Positions 24,929 to 34,015 of a stretch of DNA of 58,863 nucleotides are shown here, one piece after another. Both the position numbers and the translations under genes were made by a program. The notes under the pieces are model-generated. The model was not told the origin of the DNA and did not search any database. It was given only the letters and a program-made list of their open reading frames with translations. The first letter of the stretch is position 1. Every line of letters begins with the position of its first letter. Source of the DNA: an uncultured Collinsella sp. (GTDB taxonomy: Bacteria; Actinomycetota; Coriobacteriia; Coriobacteriales; Coriobacteriaceae); assembly GCA_900758845.1 (NCBI GenBank), contig CAAESW010000085.1:1-58863 (forward strand), given 5' to 3'.

Positions 24929-25693
24929 TTAAACCAGCGCCCGCGCGCGGACAGCCGCGCCGATCGCCCCGGCAAAGCGAGCCTGGGGCGAGGTGGTCAC
25001 CGGCGACCCCAGTAGCTCGCCCAACCGCTCCACCACGTAGGCGTTCTCGCAGAGGCCACCGGTCAGGTAGTACGGGGCGCCCGCAGCCTGCCCGGCCATG
25101 GTCGCCACGCGCGAGACCACGCTGTCGATCACGCCACGAGCAATGTTCTCGCGCGGCTCACCGCGACCGATCAGGCTGATGACCTCGCTTTCGGCAAAGA
25201 CCGTGCACATGCTGGATATCTTGGTGGGCTCGCCGGAACGCGCCAGGTCGGCCATCTGCTGCTGGGAAATGCCTAGGCGGTCGGCCATGATCTCCAAAAA
25301 GCGCCCCGTGCCGGCGGCGCACTTATCGTTCATGGCAAATTTGGCCACGCGGCCACTTTTAAGCTGAATGACCTTGGTGTCCTGACCGCCCACGTCGATC
25401 ACGGTGCCGTGGTCGCCAAACAGGCGCACGGCACCGGTACCGTGACAGGTGATCTCGGTCACGACCTTGTGCGCATAGGGCACGGCGACACGACCGTAGC
25501 CGGTCGCGACCACGCGCACGTCGTCGGCAGCCACGTCATAGCCGGCCGCTGCCAGCGCCTCGCGCAGCCGCTCGGAAGCATCGACCGAGGAAAACCCGGT
25601 TGGCTGCACGCACGTCCACGCCACCGAACCCTCCCCATCGACCACAGCAGCCTTAGCCGCCGTAGACCCGATATCGATCCCGATCCCTATCAT
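24929..25693 (-). CDS. ATP-dependent activase of the BadF/BcrAD/HgdC family
   Basis: This 254-residue ASKHA-fold ATPase activates 2-hydroxyacyl-CoA dehydratases and double-cubane reductases by ATP-driven electron injection. Visible are GIDIGSTAAKAAV (phosphate 1), VIDVGGQDTKVIQL (phosphate 2) and YYLTGGLCEN (adenosine). C125 (NDKCAAGTG) and C163 (SSMCTVFAESE) should bridge one [4Fe-4S] cluster between two monomers. It follows the reductase gene after a 155-bp spacer containing a large hairpin. The pair corresponds to E. coli YjiL and YjiM. Confidence 0.9.
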   Translation of the reverse strand: MIGIGIDIGSTAAKAAVVDGEGSVAWTCVQPTGFSSVDASERLREALAAAGYDVAADDVRVVATGYGRVAVPYAHKVVTEITCHGTGAVRLFGDHGTVIDVGGQDTKVIQLKSGRVAKFAMNDKCAAGTGRFLEIMADRLGISQQQMADLARSGEPTKISSMCTVFAESEVISLIGRGEPRENIARGVIDSVVSRVATMAGQAAGAPYYLTGGLCENAYVVERLGELLGSPVTTSPQARFAGAIGAAVRARALV

Positions 25694-25745
25694 GGCTCTC
25701 TCCCAATCTAAACATCAAAGACAGCGGCGCGTTCAGGCGCCTTAG

Positions 25746-25854
25746 CTCTAGGTTTCTCAGGTGCCGGAGATTGCCCCGAAAGAGGAGCGCAGCGTACTTT
25801 GGGTACGCAAGCGACGGTTTGAGGGGCAAGATCCGGTGCCTGAGGAAGCTAGAG
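25746..25854 (+). other. Structured hairpin motif, copy 1 (candidate RNA or repeat)
   Basis: A 109-nt hairpin is formed by nearly 30 base pairs in three blocks: CTCTAG/CTAGAG, then 16 bp (25753-25768 with 25832-25847), then TTGCCCC/GGGGCAA. A tandem GA/GA mismatch interrupts the last two blocks. The tip holds GAAAGAGGAG, a CGC/GCG helix, a GCGTAC/GTACGC hairpin and GACGGTTTGA. Three wobble pairs are G-U when read as + strand RNA but A-C on the - strand, favouring the + orientation. The same layout with different stem bases recurs at 46553-46651. It covers the stop codon of the reductase gene. Confidence 0.7.
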
Positions 25855-27012
25855 GGTTTCGATAAAGGCGGCGATGCGGGTCTCGATCTGGCCCATGTCA
25901 CCGTTGCTGTAGTCGGTCTCAATCTTCATATACGGAATACCCGCACCCTCGACAGCCTCCTGCATGCGCGCGCTCTCAACGTTGAAGGTGTGGCAGGCCT
26001 GTAGCACGCTCTCTACCACGCCATCGACATGGTACTTCTCGCACATGGTCAGTGTGTTCTCCATGCGGCCGTCGTTAGGCGTCATGACCGAGCAGTTGAT
26101 ATCCAGGTAGCGGTCGGCGATGGCGCGCAGAATGTCGGGCGCGTCCGGGTCGATCATCATAGCCGCCGTGCGCTCGCCCGAGCAGTCGTCCATGCACACG
26201 ACCACACCGCCGTTGGACTCGATAGTGCGACCGATCTTGTTGATTACGCCGCCCACCGGGCAGCCGGTGATCAGAATGCGCTTGGCATCCGCCGCAACCG
26301 GGCGCTCGCCCGCGTCGTAGGCCTCGCGCAGCTTGACAACCTTTTGCTCCAGCTGCTGCGTATAGGCCTCGATATCAAAGCTGAACGTACCGGCAAACAT
26401 GGTACTCATCAGGTCGACGCCGCTCATGGCCGCCGGCTGGTTGGCCTGCAGCGCAAACATTTCGAGCTGGGCCGCACGCAAGCGGTTGCGACGACGAACG
26501 GCAGCGCGCAGGTCATCGTCGGTAATCGTGATGCCGTAGAAGTTCTCGAGCTCCTCCTTGAGCAGGCGGCACTCCTCGTACCAGCCTTCACGCTCGTAGG
26601 CGCGATCGCGACCCTGCGGAAGATGCAGAATGTGCGTGCGCTTGAGCTCGTTGAGTAGCTCGTACATCTTCTTCTTGCCGTCGCAGGTGGTCTCGCCGAT
26701 GATCATGTCGCTAAAGTACGTAAACGGGCACTTTTGCGAGTAGGCAAAGCCGTAGGTCGACTTGATGAGCGGGCACAGGTTTGCCGGCAGCACCTTCTCG
26801 GCATCGGAAATCACCTCGTCGGATGTGCCGCACAAGGCCACACTTGCAGCGCCCGCGGCATCGATAATCTCGAGCGGCGTGTAGCTGCACAAAAAGCCGA
26901 CCAGGCGATTACCCGCCTGTTTGTAATCCTTGACGCGAATAAACGCCGCCTTGCGCTGCTCGTTGAACTCCTCAAACGTACGAGGCAACGGCTGTTCCTC
27001 GATATCGGCCAT
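25849..27012 (-). CDS. Double-cubane-cluster anaerobic reductase (YjiM-like, 2-hydroxyacyl-CoA dehydratase fold)
   Basis: This 387-residue protein is of the BcrB/HgdB superfamily. Family features are GFLCSYTPLEIIDAAGA (C42), ANLCPLIKSTYGFA (C80), GETTCDGKKKMYE (C110), ITGCPVGG and DDCSGE. With a single subunit followed by an activase it fits the double-cubane protein type (YjiM), whose [8Fe-9S] cluster reduces small molecules at very low potential; the physiological substrate is unknown. The ATG at 27012 follows GAGGGGAA. It is the first gene of the selenium operon, suggesting a reductive step on a Se or S compound, but that is inference. Confidence 0.85.
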   Translation of the reverse strand: MADIEEQPLPRTFEEFNEQRKAAFIRVKDYKQAGNRLVGFLCSYTPLEIIDAAGAASVALCGTSDEVISDAEKVLPANLCPLIKSTYGFAYSQKCPFTYFSDMIIGETTCDGKKKMYELLNELKRTHILHLPQGRDRAYEREGWYEECRLLKEELENFYGITITDDDLRAAVRRRNRLRAAQLEMFALQANQPAAMSGVDLMSTMFAGTFSFDIEAYTQQLEQKVVKLREAYDAGERPVAADAKRILITGCPVGGVINKIGRTIESNGGVVVCMDDCSGERTAAMMIDPDAPDILRAIADRYLDINCSVMTPNDGRMENTLTMCEKYHVDGVVESVLQACHTFNVESARMQEAVEGAGIPYMKIETDYSNGDMGQIETRIAAFIETL

Positions 27013-27089
27013 AGTAGTTCCCCTCTCTTGCACCGATAATACCGACAATTTAACAACGAACCCACGCCATACCCAAAAGGAAGCATCCT

Positions 27090-27864
27090 CTAGGGAATGG
27101 CGTCGATAAGCTCCTGCGTATACGGATCGCTCGGGTGCGCAATCACATCCTCGGCCGCGCCTTCCTCGACAAGACGACCGTGGTAGAGCACGCCAATCCG
27201 GTCGGACATATGCCGAACCACACGCATATCATGCGTGATAAACAGCAACGCCACACCCGTCGTGCGCTGCAGGTCGCGAAGCAAGTTGAGCACTTGGGCC
27301 TGAACGGACACGTCAAGCGCCGAGACCGGCTCGTCGCATACCACAAGGCGCGGCTCGCAAATAAGCGCCCGTGCCAGATTGAGTCGCTGACGCTGTCCTC
27401 CCGAAAGGTCATGCGGATAGCGGTCATAATGCTCTGCCAGAAGACCGACCGAAGCCAGGGCCGAGAGCGCGCGCCCATGGCGCTCATCCGCATCGCGCAC
27501 GCCGGCGATAATCAGCGGCTCCTCCAAAATGCGGCCGACACGGTTGCGCGGGTCAAAAGCCGTAGAGCTATCCTGGAACACCAGCTGGATCTCGCGGCGA
27601 AACGGCTTGCGTTCGCGCTCCGACATCGTGGCGAGGTCGCGACCGCGATAGACAATCGAGCCGGAATCCGCACGCTCGAGACCACAGATCAGGCGCCCAG
27701 TCGTCGACTTGCCCGATCCGGATTCGCCAACCAGGCCATAGACCTCGCCCGGCGCAATCTCAAACGACAGATCGTCCACGGCGGTAAAGGCCTGACGCTT
27801 AAAACCTGAGCCCGGCATGGGATACGCTTTAGTCAGATGTGAGACCCTAAGCAGGGCTTCGCTA

Positions 27865-27875
<11 letters not shown>
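27090..27875 (-). CDS. oppF: Peptide/nickel-type ABC transporter ATP-binding protein (OppF/DppF)
   Basis: This 261-residue ATPase has Walker A GLVGESGSGKSTTGR, signature LSGGQRQRLNLARAL and Walker B LVVCDEPVSALD. The start at 27875 follows AGGGGAG, and the gene overlaps oppD by 11 bp. It forms the ATPase heterodimer with OppD to power the importer encoded upstream. The substrate could be oligopeptides, dipeptides or nickel. Nickel would suit the nearby hydrogenase, but nothing in the sequence decides this. Confidence 0.9.
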
Positions 27876-28860
<985 letters not shown>

Positions 28861-28863
28861 GGG

Positions 28864-29694
28864 CTAGTCCTCCTTGGTCTTGGGGTCGAGGGCGTCGCGC
28901 AGGCCGTCGCCGGCCAGATTGAGCGAAAGCACGCTCGCGATGATGGCTGCTGCCGGGAAGAAAATCATCCACCAGGCTTTGCGCATCACGTTCTTGCCCG
29001 CCTGCAGGATGTTTCCCCAGCTGGCGTCGGGCGCCTTGATACCCAGGCCCAGAAACGAGAGGGCGGCCTCCGAGAGCACGGCCTCGGCAAAGACGAAGGT
29101 CGCCTGCACCAGGAAGGGCGCCATAACGTTGGGCACGATATGCAGCCACACGATGCGCGCGGTCGAGGCGCCCTGCACGCGCAGGGCCTCCACAAAGGGC
29201 TCCTCCTTGACCACCATCGCACGCGAGCGCACGATGCGCGCCATGCTGGGCGTATAGACGATGGAGAGCGCGATGATGACGTTCCAGACCGAGGCGCCCA
29301 TCATGGCCATGAGTGCGATAGCCAAAAGCACGCCCGGAATAGACATAAGGCCGTCGCAGATGCGCATGAGAATATGATCGAGTCTCTCGTTGTAGCACGC
29401 ATAGGCGCCGATCACCAAGCCGAGCGCACTCGTCGCGAGCGTGACGGCAATGCCGACGCCAAGCGACACGCGCGCGCCCGCGATGACGCGGGCAAGCAGG
29501 TCGCGGCCAAAGTCATCGCAGCCAAAGGGATGCGCAGGCGAAGGTGCCGAAAGTCGCAACGTCATCTCCTGCGCATTGGGATTAACCGTCCACGCCAGCG
29601 GACCGACAAGCGCGATCAGCGCAATCGCCAGGAAAATGCAGCCGCCGACCACAAACCCCTTGTTGGCAAGAGCCTTCTTAAAGTTTGCCATCAT
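28864..29694 (-). CDS. oppC: Peptide/nickel-type ABC transporter permease (OppC/DppC)
   Basis: This 276-residue permease has the N-terminal OppC-type membrane anchor and the soluble stretch HPFGCDDFGRDLLARVIAGA that marks DppC/OppC. The EAA loop is EALRVQGASTARIVWLHIVPN. The ATG at 29694 overlaps the oppB stop (ATGA), so the two are coupled. It forms the channel with OppB. Confidence 0.92.
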   Translation of the reverse strand: MMANFKKALANKGFVVGGCIFLAIALIALVGPLAWTVNPNAQEMTLRLSAPSPAHPFGCDDFGRDLLARVIAGARVSLGVGIAVTLATSALGLVIGAYACYNERLDHILMRICDGLMSIPGVLLAIALMAMMGASVWNVIIALSIVYTPSMARIVRSRAMVVKEEPFVEALRVQGASTARIVWLHIVPNVMAPFLVQATFVFAEAVLSEAALSFLGLGIKAPDASWGNILQAGKNVMRKAWWMIFFPAAAIIASVLSLNLAGDGLRDALDPKTKED

Positions 29695-30644
29695 GCATCG
29701 CCCCATTTGCGAGCGCGCGGGTCAAAAGCGCCGTAGGCAAGGTCGACGGCCAGATTGATCACCGAATTCAACAAGGCGATGACCAGCAGCACGCCCTGAA
29801 TCACCGGATAATCGCGACGCTCGATAGAGCTCGTGACCAGCTGGCCCAAACCGGGGATGTTAAAAATGGCCTCAGTCACCACGGCGCCCGTAATCAGGGC
29901 GCCAAAAGAATAGCCGACCGAGGTGAGAATCGGCAGCGCTGCGTTGCGCAGGGCATGGGCCAGCACCACGCGAAACTCGGAGACGCCCTTGGCACGCGCC
30001 GTCTTGACGCAGTCAAGCTGCATGGCCTCGATAACGCTCGAACGGGTCATGCGCATGAGCAGGGCCGCCTGCACGCATCCAAGCGATATGGCCGGCAACG
30101 CAAGATAGCGTAAATGGCTGAACCAGCCCTTCGATAGCGGCGCATAGCCGGCCACCGGGAACACACGCAACGTGACGGCAAACAGCCACATCAGCATGAG
30201 CGCCATCAAAAAGCCGGGTATCGCCACGCCCAAAAGAGCAACGACACGCAAGACCGCGTCGGTGCGCGACCCATGCTTGAGGGCAGCGACGACGCCGCAG
30301 GGCAGTGCAATCAACAGCGCGATGAACTGTGCCAGAAGCGCGAGCGATAGCGTCGGGCCAAAGTGCTCGGCGATCGCCTGCGTGACGGGCTGGCGCATAA
30401 AATACGAATCGCCCAGGTCGCCGGTAAGCACGCCGCCCATCCACTCAACGTAGCGCTGCGGCAGCGGCTCGTTGAGTCCCAGGCTATCGTTGACGCGCTC
30501 GATCTGGTCGGCCGAAGCCTCCATGCCGAGCATCGAAGAGGCCGGGTCACCCGGTGTGAGATAGATAATCAAAAACACGACGACCGAGATGATGAGCATC
30601 ACCGGAACCATCGCGCCTATACGTTTGAGCGTGTACTTCAACAT
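29691..30644 (-). CDS. oppB: Peptide/nickel-type ABC transporter permease (OppB/DppB)
   Basis: This 317-residue permease has about six hydrophobic segments and starts MLKYTLKRIGAMVPVM, the usual DppB/OppB N-terminus. FLIIYLTPGDPA follows, and the EAA-type loop KTARAKGVSEFRVVLAHALRN lies near residue 210. It follows the binding-protein gene after an 88-bp spacer with a stable hairpin. Confidence 0.92.
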   Translation of the reverse strand: MLKYTLKRIGAMVPVMLIISVVVFLIIYLTPGDPASSMLGMEASADQIERVNDSLGLNEPLPQRYVEWMGGVLTGDLGDSYFMRQPVTQAIAEHFGPTLSLALLAQFIALLIALPCGVVAALKHGSRTDAVLRVVALLGVAIPGFLMALMLMWLFAVTLRVFPVAGYAPLSKGWFSHLRYLALPAISLGCVQAALLMRMTRSSVIEAMQLDCVKTARAKGVSEFRVVLAHALRNAALPILTSVGYSFGALITGAVVTEAIFNIPGLGQLVTSSIERRDYPVIQGVLLVIALLNSVINLAVDLAYGAFDPRARKWGDA

Positions 30645-30678
30645 GCGAGGCGTCTATTTCCCCTCTGAACGTGGACAG

Positions 30679-30722
30679 GGCGTGGCGGCCACAGGGAACC
30701 AGACCCCTCCAGCCGCCACGCC
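30679..30722 (-). terminator. Intercistronic hairpin after the binding-protein gene
   Basis: The arms GGCGTGGCGGC and GCCGCCACGCC (11 bp, perfect) flank a 22-nt loop. There is no U-tract on the - strand, so it is more likely an mRNA-stabilising or attenuating stem that keeps the binding protein more abundant than the permease. Confidence 0.55.
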
Positions 30723-30732
30723 AGCTATTGCA

Positions 30733-32343
30733 TTACTCCGGACGCTTGGCATTCCAAACGATGGCGCCGTCGAGCACCTCGACGTCCTCGACGTCTGCCT
30801 GGGTGCCCGTAATGGAAGCGTAGTGGCAAAGCGGCTCGATGACGGCGATCTCATAGAGGCGCTCCTGAGCCTCGGCCCACTTCTTGGCCGCGGCGTCGGT
30901 GTCCTTGGCGGTGCGGGTCTCGGCCACAAGCTTGAGCGCCTTCTCGTCGGACAGGCCATAGAAGGCCTTGGAGACCGAGAGGGACTGGGCCGGGATGGGC
31001 TTGTAGTTGGTGGAGGCCACAAAGAGGTCCCACTGCTCGGGCTTGCCGGAGCGGATGTCCATAAAGGTCGCGAACTCGTAGCTGTCGACTTCGGCGGTGA
31101 AGCCGGCCTTCTCGAGCTGCTCCTGCAGCGCGACGGTGGCGTTGTACATATCCTTGTAGTCGGGGGTGGTCAGCAGCTTGACCGTCTCACCGGCATAGGA
31201 GGTCTTGGCCAGAGCCTTCTTGGCGGCCTTGGCGTCGGCCTGGTTGAAGTACTTCTTGCCCGCGTCGGTCGCCCACTGAGCGTTCTCGGGGTTGCCAAGG
31301 TTGGGATCGATGTTGAAGAGCTCCTTCTCGCCATAGGCGGCAAGAGCGGCCGCCTCGCAGTCGATAGCCATGAGGGCGCACTTGCGGATCTCCTCGTCGG
31401 CGAAGACGCCCTCGTTCATGTTGAGGAAGGCGGTCAGAACGCCGGCATTATGGGTGTAGAGATTAACGTCGTCGTTGCCGTCGAAGTCGTGGTAGTTCTC
31501 GGTGGGGATCTCGCCAGCGATATCGTACTCGCCGGTCTCAAACCCGCTCACGCGCGTGGAGGCCTCGGTCACGAACTGATAGTAAATGTCCTTGGTGGGC
31601 GCGGAGACCTTGCCGGTGTAGCCCGAAGCCTTGCCGTGAGCGGCGACATAGTCTTCGTAGCGGGTGAGATGGACGTACTGGTCCTGCTTCCACTCCACAA
31701 ACTTGTAAGCACCGGTACCCACGTACTCGGTCACGCCGGTATCGCCCGCGGCCTCGATGACCTCGGAGGGGAAGATACCCGGATACTGGGAGTGGTTGCC
31801 CAGGATGATCAGAAAGTCGATGGCGGGCTCGGTCAGCGTGCAGGTGACCTCGTGGTCGCCCGAGGCGGCGAAGGTGGCGCCGGGCAGCAGGCTCGCGGCG
31901 CGGTCGTTGACGGTGAGCCAGCGGTTCATTGAGGCCACGACGTCCTCGGAGCCAAACTCCTTGCCGTTGTGGAAGGTGACGCCCTCGCGCAGCTTGATGG
32001 TGTAGGTCAGGCCATCGTCGGAGACCTTATAGTCCTTGGCCAGCACGGGCTGGGGCTCGTAGTCGCTATCGAGGCCAAAGAGCGGCTCGACGACGTTGCA
32101 GATGATGTCCATGGTCACAAGAGACGACGTGGTGTGCGGATCGAGACCGTCCGGGCTCGCCGGTAACGCGATCTGCAGCTCGTCGCGATACTCCACATCC
32201 TGGCCGGAGGCAGCGACGCTACCGCTCTCGGCGCCCGAACCGCCGCAGCCGGTGAGGCCAAGTCCGGCCAACACGGAAAGCGTGCCAAGGCCGGCTACAA
32301 AGCTGCGACGGGAAATGCCCGCCTGGGTAAGGTCGTTGTTCAT
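30733..32343 (-). CDS. Extracellular solute-binding lipoprotein, family 5 (peptide/nickel ABC importer)
   Basis: This 536-residue lipoprotein has a twin-arginine-like signal (SRRSFVAG) and a lipobox LTGC with lipidated C33. The family 5 stretch KLREGVTFHNGKEFGSEDV is clear. The ATG at 32343 follows GAGAGGA. It delivers substrate to OppBCDF encoded next. The long, complex leader upstream (32344-32895) suggests regulation after transcription starts. Peptides are the default substrate; nickel or heme are alternatives. Confidence 0.92.
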   Translation of the reverse strand: MNNDLTQAGISRRSFVAGLGTLSVLAGLGLTGCGGSGAESGSVAASGQDVEYRDELQIALPASPDGLDPHTTSSLVTMDIICNVVEPLFGLDSDYEPQPVLAKDYKVSDDGLTYTIKLREGVTFHNGKEFGSEDVVASMNRWLTVNDRAASLLPGATFAASGDHEVTCTLTEPAIDFLIILGNHSQYPGIFPSEVIEAAGDTGVTEYVGTGAYKFVEWKQDQYVHLTRYEDYVAAHGKASGYTGKVSAPTKDIYYQFVTEASTRVSGFETGEYDIAGEIPTENYHDFDGNDDVNLYTHNAGVLTAFLNMNEGVFADEEIRKCALMAIDCEAAALAAYGEKELFNIDPNLGNPENAQWATDAGKKYFNQADAKAAKKALAKTSYAGETVKLLTTPDYKDMYNATVALQEQLEKAGFTAEVDSYEFATFMDIRSGKPEQWDLFVASTNYKPIPAQSLSVSKAFYGLSDEKALKLVAETRTAKDTDAAAKKWAEAQERLYEIAVIEPLCHYASITGTQADVEDVEVLDGAIVWNAKRPE

Positions 32344-32452
32344 AAAAATCCTCTCATAGCTGAACAAACGGACAAATATATGCAAAGCCGGACAGCGCCT
32401 TGCGGTGCATCGGGGTACCGCCCGGCAAAAGCAACGATACGTAATGGGGCCA

Positions 32453-32512
32453 TCAAAGGGTCGACATACCCAAGCTCCGCCACATCGGATGAAAATCGAG
32501 TGCTTCAGCCAT
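32453..32512 (-). CDS. Possible 19-residue upstream ORF
   Basis: The peptide is MAEALDFHPMWRSLGMSTL. Its ATG is preceded by AGAAGGGA at plausible spacing. It lies 110 bp before the binding-protein gene. There is no family match; it may be a leader peptide or chance. Confidence 0.3.
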   Translation of the reverse strand: MAEALDFHPMWRSLGMSTL

Positions 32513-32671
32513 AACGGGTCCCTTCTCGAACCAAAAACGGGATACAACGGCATGGATGCACGGCGGATGGTGACAATCCAGGCGCACTCAAACCCGGAAT
32601 TTCGGGGAACCTGCTTTGCGGTCGATTATTTAGTTGCGCGTCGTCTCTCCCGGAGCCGTAAACATACCTGC

Positions 32672-32740
32672 TCATATGCGACTCCGAGCCATATATAGGG
32701 CACGCGCGGCAACGCGGCGAATGTATGTCGTCTGCGGCAT
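32672..32740 (-). CDS. Possible 22-residue Arg-rich leader peptide
   Basis: The ATG follows AAAGGAGGG, one of the strongest ribosome sites in the window. The peptide begins MPQTTYIRRVAARA and has five Arg in 22 residues. It sits about 330 bp upstream of the binding-protein gene. It may be a ribosome-sensing leader for the importer operon, or a small basic protein. Confidence 0.4.
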   Translation of the reverse strand: MPQTTYIRRVAARALYMARSRI

Positions 32741-32895
32741 GTGCGCACCCTCCTTTACAAGATAAGGTCAACTATATCAACGGTCATCGAACATGCGAAC
32801 ACCGTTGACATTCGTACGACAGCGTCGTGTGCCGTCGTTTAATAAATAATCTTTTTAATTGATAAGAGTTTGTCATCCCTCATTCGGCGAGCGGC

Positions 32896-32930
32896 AAGAC
32901 AAAGCCGCCGAGGCTTATATCCCCGACGGC
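32896..32930 (-). terminator. Terminator of modABC
   Basis: On the - strand GCCGTCG and CGGCGGC (7 bp with one G-U) close a 13-nt loop and are followed by TTTGTCTT. It lies 12 bp after the modC stop. Confidence 0.65.
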
Positions 32931-32941
32931 ATTACCCGGCG

Positions 32942-34012
32942 CTATCGACAAACCAAGTGGATTCTACTCGCATCGAAGTGCATGCGCAGCGTCTCGCCTG
33001 CTTGCGGCAGCTCGTCGACAGGCACGCCCACCTTGTTGACCTTCCACTGCAGACGCGTGGGTGCATCGCCGCGCGGCACGTCCAGCAGCACCAGGCGCTC
33101 AAAGCGCGAATCGCTCACACGGGCCACATGCAAATCGTAGCTGTTACGGCCCCGCTCAACGCGATTATCAACATGGAAATAGCTTGCGCGAACGCCCAGG
33201 TACGCCACAGTATCGGGAACCGCGCGACCCACGTTAAAGGTCATGCCCCAGTCCAGGGCTTCAACTTCCTGAGACCCGATCTTGCGCGCCCGACTTGTGT
33301 TCTTGCAGCCCGTCAGGCGCAGCGCCGCCAGCGTTTGCGGACGACGGACCACATCATCGACGGAGCCGATCTCCTCGACATGTCCGTTATGCATCACGCA
33401 AATGCGCTCGCACAGGCGGCATGCCTCGTCAATATCGTGGCTCACGTAGAGCACGGTGCGGTTGCATACATCGAACAGGTCGAGCATGTTCTGTTCGAGG
33501 GCGCTCTTAAGATAGGAATCGAGTGCGCTCATGGGCTCGTCGAACATAAAGATGCCCGGGTGAGCCGCCACCATACGGGCAAGCGCCACACGTTGCTGCT
33601 GACCGCCCGAGAGGCGCGCGGGATAGCGGTCGGCAAAATCGGCTAGGCCAAAGATGCCCAGGTAGCGCTCGGCAAGTTTTTTACGCGCCGCGGCGTCGCC
33701 CGCGTCCTTTACGCCGGCACATACGTTATCGGCCACCGTCATGTTGGGAAACAGCTGATAGTTTTGGAACAGCAGGGCGCATTTGCGCTCCTGGGGCGAC
33801 AGGTTGATGCCCGCCGCCGAGTCAAAAAAGGTCACGCCGTTGACGACGATCTTGCCCTCGTCGGGCGTCTCCACGCCGGCGATGCAGCGCAGCGTACAGC
33901 TCTTGCCGCAACCCGAGGCGCCCAGCAGTGCCACACGCTCCTCGCCGGCCTCAAGCTGCATGTCGAGCATAAACCCGGGATAGCACTTTTTGATATCCAG
34001 AACGAGTGACAT
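32942..34012 (-). CDS. modC: Molybdate ABC transporter ATP-binding protein
   Basis: This 356-residue ATPase has Walker A ALLGASGCGKSCTLR, signature LSGGQQQRVALARM and Walker B IFMFDEPMSALD. A C-terminal domain (about 240-356) may be the ModC/TOBE-like regulatory part, though it is weakly conserved. It starts 3 bp after modB and energises molybdate uptake. Mo is needed for FdhF and the second molybdoenzyme here. Confidence 0.88.
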   Translation of the reverse strand: MSLVLDIKKCYPGFMLDMQLEAGEERVALLGASGCGKSCTLRCIAGVETPDEGKIVVNGVTFFDSAAGINLSPQERKCALLFQNYQLFPNMTVADNVCAGVKDAGDAAARKKLAERYLGIFGLADFADRYPARLSGGQQQRVALARMVAAHPGIFMFDEPMSALDSYLKSALEQNMLDLFDVCNRTVLYVSHDIDEACRLCERICVMHNGHVEEIGSVDDVVRRPQTLAALRLTGCKNTSRARKIGSQEVEALDWGMTFNVGRAVPDTVAYLGVRASYFHVDNRVERGRNSYDLHVARVSDSRFERLVLLDVPRGDAPTRLQWKVNKVGVPVDELPQAGETLRMHFDASRIHLVCR

Positions 34013-34015
34013 GAC

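Larger units (their letters stand above)
32344..32941 (-). promoter_or_regulatory. Long leader region of the importer operon, with small ORFs
   Basis: This 598-bp gap contains the modC terminator at its right end (32896-32930) and two short ORFs with good ribosome sites on the - strand (32672-32740 and 32453-32512). A small CCCG/CGGG hairpin lies near 32600. AT-rich sequence at 32838-32875 could hold a promoter, but I could not fix the boxes. I see no known riboswitch. Confidence 0.45.

Noticed and set aside
32505..32771. An 88-codon - strand ORF upstream of the binding-protein gene
   Set aside because: Its start has no ribosome site, and the strong AAAGGAGGG belongs to a shorter ORF in another frame.
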